Below, piece after piece: positions 15,030-20,596 of a DNA stretch of 20,596 bases. The number at the start of each line of letters is the position of its first letter. Positions within the stretch are counted from its first letter, which is position 1. The notes beneath the pieces were generated by a model that made no database searches, had not been told where the DNA came from, and worked only from the letters and a program-made list of their open reading frames with translations. The position numbers were made by a program, and so were the translations under genes. The stretch is from NCBI GenBank assembly GCA_016196415.1, contig JACPXS010000092.1, positions 1-20,596 on the forward strand, given 5' to 3'. Origin of the DNA: Candidatus Omnitrophota bacterium (GTDB taxonomy: Bacteria; Omnitrophota; Koll11; Aquiviventales; Aquiviventaceae).

Positions 15030-16082
15030 CTACGGATGCACCACGCACCCCGCGCAGGGCGATGGATCGTCCTGCGAGACATAGAGGTCGTGCCGCGGCG
15101 GGCCTGCCACGTTGAGGAACCCTACGGCGCCTTGCTCCACGCGAAAGATCGCATGATCCACCAGGGTGTAATCGCCGGGCACCTCCACGGTGAATTCCAC
15201 GACGGTCGCACCTCCCGCCGGCACGAGCGTCGTTTGAAGGCTGTGGGCCGGCGGGCTCACCAAGTCGGCCTCGCGATAGACGTCGTCGAAAATCTCTCCG
15301 ATGACATGAAACGACGAGATGAGGTTCGGGCCCGCGTTGCCAACAAAGAAGCGCACCCGCTCTCCGGTGTTGGCCTTCAACGCGTGCTCGCCAACCAGCG
15401 AGCCAACGCGGCCGTTGAAGACGACAAACCGCGGGTGCTCCTTCAGCCCCTCCGCGTGGGAAAACTCCAGGCTCTGGGCGCCCTCAAGCGGCTCCTTGGT
15501 GTACAGCTCACTCTGCAGGACGTAAAATTCCCGATCCGCCCTTGGCAACCCGCGCTTGGGCTCCACCAAGATGAGTCCGTACATGCCGTTGGCGATGTGA
15601 TCCATGACGGGAGGTGCTGCGCAGTGGTAGATGTACAACCCGGGGTGGAGGAGCGCAAACCACGCGACCCGCTCTTGGCCCTGAACAACGGTCGTCACCG
15701 GCGCGCCGCCCCCAGGGCCTGTGACGGCGTGGAAATCCACGTTGTGAGGCATTCCGCTTTCATCGTGATTCGTCACATGAACCTCGAGGGTGTCGCCGAC
15801 ACGCGCCCGGATAAACGGGCCGGGCACGTGGTCGTTGAAGGTCCAAAACGGATACGTCACCGGCCCGTTCACTGGCATCACGCGCCTGCTCGAATCGAGT
15901 CGCACGCGGACGATGGCCGGGTACCTCCGCGCCACGGGAGGCGGCACCTCGGGGGCAAACGTCAACTGCGCCTCGACAACCGGAGGCTTCCGCTGAGTTT
16001 TGGCGAGCACCGCTGGCGAGTTGATCAGGAGAAGCCCGCCGCATCCCACCGCGATGCCCCATCGGACTGTCCGTGCGCGCAT
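15030..16082 (-). CDS. nirK: Copper-containing nitrite reductase (NO-forming)
   Basis: 350 residues from ATG 16082 (GGGAGG close upstream). Reduces nitrite to nitric oxide in the periplasm. A Sec signal peptide ends near VLA-KTQ (residue 28). All copper ligands are visible: type 1 site H113, C154, H162, M167; type 2 site H118, H153, H259; catalytic D116 (PHNVDFH) and H310 (LVDHAIFR). The motifs GPGGGA, GLYIYHCA and GMYGLILVEP are intact, placing it near the AniA-type NirK group. The tail CAGCVVHP looks superficially like a haem motif but is not CxxCH. A terminator separates it from the upstream hemerythrin gene, so it probably has its own promoter, which I could not identify. Confidence 0.95.
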   Translation of the reverse strand: MRARTVRWGIAVGCGGLLLINSPAVLAKTQRKPPVVEAQLTFAPEVPPPVARRYPAIVRVRLDSSRRVMPVNGPVTYPFWTFNDHVPGPFIRARVGDTLEVHVTNHDESGMPHNVDFHAVTGPGGGAPVTTVVQGQERVAWFALLHPGLYIYHCAAPPVMDHIANGMYGLILVEPKRGLPRADREFYVLQSELYTKEPLEGAQSLEFSHAEGLKEHPRFVVFNGRVGSLVGEHALKANTGERVRFFVGNAGPNLISSFHVIGEIFDDVYREADLVSPPAHSLQTTLVPAGGATVVEFTVEVPGDYTLVDHAIFRVEQGAVGFLNVAGPPRHDLYVSQDDPSPCAGCVVHP

Positions 16083-16187
16083 CCGTCCTCCCGTGTTGTC
16101 AAAAGACCTGGGGCACTTCCACGCCATCGCCCGCGGTCCTCCGCCGCCAGAACCCCGATTCAGCTCCTGGGCTCTGGGTTGCGAAAA

Positions 16188-16230
16188 GACCGAGGGGATC
16201 GCCTGCTGTGATCGCAGCTCCCCCTCGGTC
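16188..16230 (-). terminator. Terminator or attenuator between hemerythrin gene and nirK
   Basis: On the minus strand GACCGAGGGG (16221-16230) pairs perfectly over 10 bp with 16188-16197, followed by TTTT. The 23-nt loop can fold further. It lies about 140 nt after the hemerythrin stop and about 105 nt before nirK. The rest of the 286-nt gap (16083-16368) shows no gene. Confidence 0.65.
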
Positions 16231-16368
16231 AGAGAGTGACGTCGATCTCTGCCAAGACCCGCCCCACCCATGCCACGCCGGCATAGCCCGCAGCACCCAT
16301 CTGCCTGCCTTCTTCCGCCCACGCCTCATGCGTGAGGTCTGAGCGGCGCGCCGGGTGTCGTGGAGCAC

Positions 16369-17073
16369 TCATCCCTCAACGAGGGACGCCTCGGAAGGCT
16401 CATGGAGGCGCTCGTCTTCCTCGGTCGGTTCGCCTCCAACACACCTGCAGGAAACCGTCGCCTCCTCCTCCAGTTGCTTCAGCAACTCCTTCGCCTCCAT
16501 CCCGTGGCGCCAGGCGACTTCATCCAAGCAGGTGCACCCTTCCAGCGGCACATTGATGAACGATCGATCAAACACCGATCGTGTTCTCGGAAATTCCTGC
16601 ACCACTCGGTTGACCGTCATCGCCTCATCAAACCGCGTCCACGGCATGGGGGCCTCCTGGGGCGTCAGTGGCTGGTTGGCCAGTCCCCGCTCTAAGACGG
16701 GAAACAGCTCCGCCTCTTCCTCCGCCATGTGGCGGCGGAGTCCTTGGATGACATCGGTCAACGCCGGCCTGATGCGCTCAAGGGAATGGCGCGTTTCGGA
16801 CACAAAGAGCCGATTCAGCGTCCGCAGATGTGCGGGCTCATCGCGGTGCTCCACGACCACTGCTGCGAGCGCCTTGGGGTTCATCGCCTTCCGGCACGCG
16901 ACGACCAACGCCTCCTCCCGCTTGAGATGATCGCGGAGCTGGCGGGAGAGCGTAAAACACACTTCGCGCAGGACAAACCACGTCTCCGGACCCATCCCCA
17001 GCGCGACCTCCAACACAGCGAGTTTCGAACGGAGGATCGCGTGATCCCGCCTCAAGCGCTCAACGGCATCCAT
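16369..17073 (-). CDS. Hemerythrin-domain protein with C-terminal RIC/ScdA_N-like domain
   Basis: 234 residues from ATG 17073, with GGAGGG seven nt upstream. Residues 1-130 form a hemerythrin-type four-helix bundle with candidate diiron ligands H11, H49, E53, H76 or H82, H115 and E119. Residues about 150-205 (AMTVNRVVQEFPRTRSVFD, then GCTCLDEVAWRHGMEAKELL) resemble the short domain found at the N-terminus of RIC/ScdA/YtfE proteins, here at the C-terminus. C180 and C182 replace the usual CC pair. RIC proteins repair nitric-oxide- or oxidant-damaged iron centres. Location between a Crp/Fnr regulator and nirK supports NO sensing, storage or repair. The tail is acidic. Confidence 0.85.
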   Translation of the reverse strand: MDAVERLRRDHAILRSKLAVLEVALGMGPETWFVLREVCFTLSRQLRDHLKREEALVVACRKAMNPKALAAVVVEHRDEPAHLRTLNRLFVSETRHSLERIRPALTDVIQGLRRHMAEEEAELFPVLERGLANQPLTPQEAPMPWTRFDEAMTVNRVVQEFPRTRSVFDRSFINVPLEGCTCLDEVAWRHGMEAKELLKQLEEEATVSCRCVGGEPTEEDERLHEPSEASLVEG

Positions 17074-17160
17074 CGGGTAGCCCTCCGGCTCATGGATTTG
17101 TCCCGCAGCGATGCGCGCCCTGCGTGCACTTCAACCCTACGCCACCCGACGGCGGCTGTA

Positions 17161-17176
17161 TATGATTGCGGTCATA
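17161..17176. promoter_or_regulatory. Crp/Fnr-type operator upstream of the hemerythrin gene
   Basis: TATGA-N6-TCATA is a perfect 5-bp palindrome with the 6-bp spacer of Crp-class sites (consensus TGTGA-N6-TCACA). It lies about 90 nt before the hemerythrin ATG. A weak -10, TAGGGT (17134-17139 on the minus strand), would put initiation near 17127, about 41 nt from the operator centre, as in class II activation. The rest of the gap 17074-17354 holds a 6-bp hairpin near 17190-17215 and no gene. Confidence 0.5.
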
Positions 17177-17354
17177 CATGCCGCAAACGCCTCGACCCCG
17201 CGCCCGCCTTTGCCCACGGGAGCGGGCGGTTTGAGCTGACGCCTCGGGTTGAAAGCGATCGTGAGAGCGTGAGATGCGGGGCGTTGTGCGAGGAGACGAG
17301 TGGCGCGAGAGCTGGGGGGGGTGGAGCGAAGAGGTTCCCGCGGGGCACTTGAGA

Positions 17355-18017
17355 TCAGGCGTGGCCTGCGGAGCCGGTCAGCCGCCTGAGCTGATCCAGT
17401 TGTGCAATCGTGGTGGAGCCGCGGGATGAGGTGATGATGCCCCGACTCTTGAGTTGGCTGAGGACGCGGATGGTGGTCTCCACGGTGGTGTGGGCCAGCT
17501 CGGCCAATTCGTGTTTGGTCAGGGGAATGGTGGGGCCGAATTTTTCCGAGAGCGTGATGAGCGCCTGGGCTAAACGCTGTTCGACCGAGTCATAGACCAT
17601 GCAGCTTTTGTCTTCCACTTGACGGAGCCGGTCGCAAAAGACGCACAGCGACTCTTGAAGGAATGCGGGGTTGCGCTGCAAGAGCGCATGAAACGCGCTG
17701 GTGGGAACTCGCACGATGACCGAATCGACCGCGGCAATCGCATCGACGGGATAGGCCTTGCGGTCCAGCGCGGACAGACAGCAGAACGTGTCCCCGGTGG
17801 TCATCACGCAGGTCGTTGAGGCCTGCCCCCCTTCGAGAAATTTCATCAGGTGCACGCGGCCTTCCTTCACGACGCAGACGGCATCGGCCGGCTCCCCAGC
17901 CCGGAACACCGTCTCGCCCTTCGCGTAGCGTTTCTCTCGGGAGACCGTGATGAGTGTTCCGCGTTCAGCGGACGAGAGGCGCTTGAAGATTTCGACGCCG
18001 GCGAGAAAGCGGTCCAT
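17355..18017 (-). CDS. Crp/Fnr-family transcriptional regulator
   Basis: 220 residues from ATG 18017, the only sensible start. Residues about 1-115 form a cyclic-nucleotide-binding-type beta-barrel (GETVFRAGEPADAVCVVKEGRVHL). The dimerisation helix is at about 118-160. The winged helix is at 163-200, with recognition segment TTVETTIRVLSQLKSRG. E180 and R184 keep the Glu/Arg spacing that reads GA in half-sites. The Ser that Fnr uses for TTGAT is Ile here, which fits a TATGA/TGTGA site better. Seven cysteines (48, 70, 79, 80, 125, 128, 139) are present, but no N-terminal Fnr cluster. The neighbourhood suggests control of nitrite/NO genes; the effector is unknown. Confidence 0.93.
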   Translation of the reverse strand: MDRFLAGVEIFKRLSSAERGTLITVSREKRYAKGETVFRAGEPADAVCVVKEGRVHLMKFLEGGQASTTCVMTTGDTFCCLSALDRKAYPVDAIAAVDSVIVRVPTSAFHALLQRNPAFLQESLCVFCDRLRQVEDKSCMVYDSVEQRLAQALITLSEKFGPTIPLTKHELAELAHTTVETTIRVLSQLKSRGIITSSRGSTTIAQLDQLRRLTGSAGHA

Positions 18018-18035
18018 GGGGGTAGGTGTCAGTCC

Positions 18036-18065
18036 AGGATAGCCCTCTCATCACAGGGCCGTCAA
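18036..18065 (-). promoter_or_regulatory. sigma70-type promoter of the Crp/Fnr gene
   Basis: Minus-strand TTGACG (18060-18065, five of six) and TATCCT (18036-18041, four of six) with an 18-nt spacer. Initiation near 18029 would leave a leader of roughly 12 nt before ATG 18017, which lacks a Shine-Dalgarno. It sits in the 91-nt gap after the regulator's upstream neighbour in plus coordinates (VIT gene stop at 18109). Confidence 0.6.
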
Positions 18066-18108
18066 GCGCATTCGATCGCCAGGTCCGACGCCGGAGCGCC
18101 TGACGAGC

Positions 18109-18831
18109 TCATCGCACGATCCACTGATCAACGAAGCGGCCGATCAAGAACCCCACCAGCGCCGCCATGCCCGCGATGCCGAGCATCTCCAAACCGCTGC
18201 GCCACCAGACCTGTTTCACCACCCGCCCCTTCAACCCCCCGAAGGCAAACAACGCGGCCAACGTGCCGATAATGGACACCGGCATCGCCGGGCCCATCGG
18301 CATCGCCAGATAGGGAAGCACAGGGATGAAGCCGCCGAGCAGATAGGCGGTGCCCATGACCAACGCGTTGCCCACCGGTTCCTCCAAGGCGCCAAGACAG
18401 ATGCCGAGCTCCTTGTGGGCCATGTCTTCCAGGAGGAGTTTCGGGTCGCTCATGAGGCGGCGCGCAATGACGGCAATTTCCTCGTCCGCATACCCCCGGG
18501 AGCGGTACATCTCCCAAATCTCCTGGCGCTCCTTCTCGGGTTCGTTCGCGATCTCGTCCTCTTCCTCGCGCAGGAGCCGCTCAAGGTACTCGCGCTGCGA
18601 TTTCGAAGAGAGGTAGGAGCCGGCCGCCATCGACAGCGACTCGACGGCCACAATGACAAATCCGGCAATCACCACCACGTGGCGGTTTTGGGTGCCGGCC
18701 GCAATCCCCGTCAGGGCACCTAACGTCGAGATCAGCCCATCCTGCGTGCCGAAGACCGCGTCACGCAGCCGCGTGCGGACTGCGTCCGAGACCCCGTGGT
18801 GCTCCTTCGGTGCCGATGTCACACGTTCCAT
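18109..18831 (-). CDS. VIT1/CCC1-family iron/manganese transporter
   Basis: 240 residues from ATG 18831, with GGAGGT four nt upstream. The family signature is clear: first helix region with D31-G32 (FGTQDGLISTLGALTG), second helix with M68 (ESLSMAAGSYLSSKSQ), then a long cytoplasmic Glu-rich metal-binding segment (about 76-140: REEEDEI, EKERQEIWEMYRSRGY, LLLEDMAHKELG). Three more helices follow (about 155-175, 180-200, 213-233). Plant and yeast relatives move ferrous iron or Mn out of the cytosol by proton exchange; bacterial members probably export Fe/Mn or store it in compartments. It has its own unit after the pckA terminator. The 155 nt upstream shows no convincing promoter. Confidence 0.92.
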   Translation of the reverse strand: MERVTSAPKEHHGVSDAVRTRLRDAVFGTQDGLISTLGALTGIAAGTQNRHVVVIAGFVIVAVESLSMAAGSYLSSKSQREYLERLLREEEDEIANEPEKERQEIWEMYRSRGYADEEIAVIARRLMSDPKLLLEDMAHKELGICLGALEEPVGNALVMGTAYLLGGFIPVLPYLAMPMGPAMPVSIIGTLAALFAFGGLKGRVVKQVWWRSGLEMLGIAGMAALVGFLIGRFVDQWIVR

Positions 18832-18986
18832 GCGCACCTCCACGGTGGAGCCCCACGGGCTTTCCTGCAGGGCGGAATCCCGCCTCGCACCGAGGGCCGC
18901 ACTCGGCACGAGGTGAGCGTACGTCGAGGGGTTGAAGAATCACAACACGGACTCAGGGGAATGGACCACCGTGCAGGGGGTTGCAC

Positions 18987-19043
18987 AAAAAACCCCCTGG
19001 ATCCGCATCTCTCATTCCACCACTGACACAGCGGACCCAGGGG
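18987..19043 (-). terminator. Rho-independent terminator of pckA
   Basis: On the minus strand 19031-19043 pairs with 18994-19006 over 13 bp (one G-U), followed by GTTTTTT (T-run at 18987-18992). A second hairpin (18974-18982 with 18991-18999) overlaps the 3' arm and could compete with it. It lies about 170 nt beyond the pckA stop. The remaining gap 18832-19212 contains no gene I can support. Confidence 0.85.
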
Positions 19044-19212
19044 TCATGCCATGCTCCAGGGCCATCCTTACCCTCCTCCCTGGTGGGGCTGGAAAGGCTT
19101 GCCGGGGCGGCGATCAGGATCCCGCGCCCGCTCCCTCCGTTCCCAATCCAATCATACGCGAAGGCGTTGTCCACTTGTATGATCCACGTCAGGGAAGAGC
19201 GCGGATGCTTCC

Positions 19213-20596
19213 CTACCGTTTCCCCGTCGTGGGGCCGCCGGCGCAGACGCTCGCCAGCTCACCATCCGCGAACGGCACGAAGTTTTCCTGGAAGGCGTCG
19301 GCCAGCTCCTGCGCCTTCGCATCGTAGGCGCGCGGATCATCCCAGCTTGCCCGAGGATCGAGCAGCGCATCCGGCACGCCGGGACAGCGCCTCACCCGCT
19401 CGAATCCAAAGGCAGGATCGGCGACGGTGGGCGCATCCGCAAGTGACCCGCTGAGGACCGCCTCGACCATCGCCCGCGTGTACCCAATATTGATCCGGCT
19501 GCCCACGCCATACGGACCGCCGGTCCATCCCGTATTGATCAACCAACAGCTCACGCGGTGCTGCGCAATTTTTTCACCCAGGAGCATCGCGTAGACGGAC
19601 GGGTGGAGCGCCATAAAGGGCGCGCCGAAGCACGCGCTGAACGTTGCGCGGGGCTCCGTAATACCTCGCTCAGTCCCCGCCACTTTGGCCGTGTAGCCGG
19701 AGAGGAAATGGTACATCGCCTGCTCACGCGTCAACTTCGCGACCGGGGGCATGACCCCAAACGCGTCGCACGTCAGCATGATGAGATGCGCGGGATGACC
19801 TCCCATGCGGGTGGGGCTGGCGTTCGGAATGACGCTGAGCGGATACGCCCCCCGGGTGTTCTCAGTGAGGGAGTCGTCATCCAAATTAAGCCGGCGCGTC
19901 ACCGGATCCATCGCCACGTTTTCAAGCACCGTGCCAAACCGTCGGGTCGCGGCGTAGATCTCCGGTTCGGCGGTCGCCGAGAGCCTGATCATCTTCGCGT
20001 AACAGCCGTTCTCAACGTTGAAGACGCCCCGGTCGCTCCAGCCGTGCTCATCATCGCCGATGAGCGTCCGGCGCGCATCGGCGGAGAGCGATGTTTTGCC
20101 CGTCCCCGAGAGCCCAAAGAAAATCGCCACCGCTCCGCCAGGACCGATGTTCGCGGAGCAGTGCATGGAAAGCACGCACTCGAGGGGGAGCAGGTAGTTC
20201 ATGATGGTGAACACCGACTTCTTGATTTCTCCCGCGTAGCTGGTGCCGCCGATCAAGACGAGCTTCTGGCCGAAGTGCACGATGATGCAGGTGGGGGAGG
20301 CGGTCCCATCCCGGGTGGGATCCGCTTGAAAGTTCGGGGCATGAAGGACGGTGCACTCGGGATGAACGACCGCGCCGTCCCCCCTGGCGCTCGGGGCGGG
20401 GGCGAACATCGTCCGAGCAAACACGCTATGCCACGCCGTCTCCGTGATGACCCGAATCGGGCGTTGGTAGGCCGGATCGGCGCCGACGACGCAGTCCTGC
20501 ACAAAGAGAGCCGTGCCTTGGAGGGAGGACAGCAGCCGCGCGTGGAGCTGCTCGAACCGCCGCGCATCAAACGGGCGGTTCACCTTGCCCCACCAA
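19213..20596 (-). CDS. pckA: Phosphoenolpyruvate carboxykinase (ATP), 5' end outside window
   Basis: Converts oxaloacetate plus ATP to phosphoenolpyruvate, CO2 and ADP at the start of gluconeogenesis (cytoplasmic). GTG 20583 is internal: the frame continues upstream as [10 protein letters not shown], the family's usual context, so the gene runs past the right edge and roughly the first 80 residues are missing. Visible hallmarks are HSVFARTMF, the PEPCK kinase loop [13 protein letters not shown], the metal/nucleotide motif [60 protein letters not shown] and [12 protein letters not shown]. These identify the ATP-dependent rather than the GTP-dependent class. Catalytic residues appear intact. 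A strong terminator follows. Confidence 0.97.
   Translation of the reverse strand, partial: WWGKVNRPFDARRFEQLHARLLSSLQGTALFVQDCVVGADPAYQRPIRVITETAWHSVFARTMFAPAPSARGDGAVVHPECTVLHAPNFQADPTRDGTASPTCIIVHFGQKLVLIGGTSYAGEIKKSVFTIMNYLLPLECVLSMHCSANIGPGGAVAIFFGLSGTGKTSLSADARRTLIGDDEHGWSDRGVFNVENGCYAKMIRLSATAEPEIYAATRRFGTVLENVAMDPVTRRLNLDDDSLTENTRGAYPLSVIPNASPTRMGGHPAHLIMLTCDAFGVMPPVAKLTREQAMYHFLSGYTAKVAGTERGITEPRATFSACFGAPFMALHPSVYAMLLGEKIAQHRVSCWLINTGWTGGPYGVGSRINIGYTRAMVEAVLSGSLADAPTVADPAFGFERVRRCPGVPDALLDPRASWDDPRAYDAKAQELADAFQENFVPFADGELASVCAGGPTTGKR

Noticed and set aside
15030..15062. C-terminal CAGCVVHP of NirK as a cytochrome c haem site
   Set aside because: Haem attachment needs CxxCH; here His is two residues further on, so this is probably not a haem-tethered NirK.
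15018..16211. 397-codon plus-strand open frame
   Set aside because: Shadow of nirK; the minus strand carries all copper ligands in order.
17161..17176. Classical Fnr box (TTGAT-N4-ATCAA)
   Set aside because: The half-sites are TATGA/TCATA with a 6-nt spacer, which is Crp-like instead.
18953..19174. 73-codon minus-strand open frame between pckA and the VIT gene
   Set aside because: It runs through the pckA terminator hairpins, has no convincing ribosome site and no recognisable features.
19151..19183. ATCATAC ... GTATGAT inverted repeat downstream of pckA
   Set aside because: Only 7 bp with a 19-nt spacer and no position relative to a promoter; probably chance or part of the 3' UTR fold.
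1..20596. CRISPR arrays, tRNA or rRNA genes, transposase genes
   Set aside because: No regularly spaced direct repeats with unique spacers, no tRNA/rRNA signatures and no transposase motifs were seen on either strand.

Overview
The window is high-GC DNA from a Gram-negative bacterium. Evidence for this is a set of lipoprotein and Sec signal peptides, a System II (ResB/CcsA) cytochrome c maturation pair, a periplasmic copper nitrite reductase and an ECF sigma operon. All 14 genes I can support lie on the minus strand; the plus-strand open frames are shadows. I cannot name the species. The gene mix and the intergenic fold-back repeats would fit an environmental lineage such as Omnitrophota, Nitrospirota or NC10, but that is only an impression.

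Layout from high to low coordinate, which is the direction of transcription. An ATP-type PEP carboxykinase (pckA, cut by the right edge) ends in a clear terminator. A VIT1/CCC1-type iron/manganese transporter follows. Next is a nitrogen-oxide island: a Crp/Fnr regulator with its own promoter, a Crp-like palindrome, a hemerythrin protein carrying a RIC/ScdA_N-like domain, a terminator, and nirK. Then come a fold-back-repeat region, a nitroreductase, a small four-cysteine protein, another repeat region, and resB-ccsA (4-bp overlap) for haem attachment to c-type cytochromes.

After a hairpin-rich gap comes a three-gene operon headed by an ECF-type promoter. It encodes a secreted, extremely charged repeat protein, an ECF sigma factor and a probable membrane anti-sigma factor, and closes with a strong terminator. 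A solo receiver-GspE fusion with a broken Walker A motif follows from its own sigma70-like promoter. Its downstream gap holds a structured stretch ending in a near-perfect terminator (possible small RNA or attenuator). The window ends in a very large lipoprotein of over 1,720 residues with two helical-toroid modules and duplicated xylan-binding-type CBMs; it runs off the left edge.

The most unusual items are the degenerate receiver-GspE protein, the 26-residue-repeat/RED-array protein with its ECF operon, the unassigned structured RNA at 5206-5390, the nested fold-back elements at 14743-15029, and the regulator-operator-hemerythrin-NirK island.
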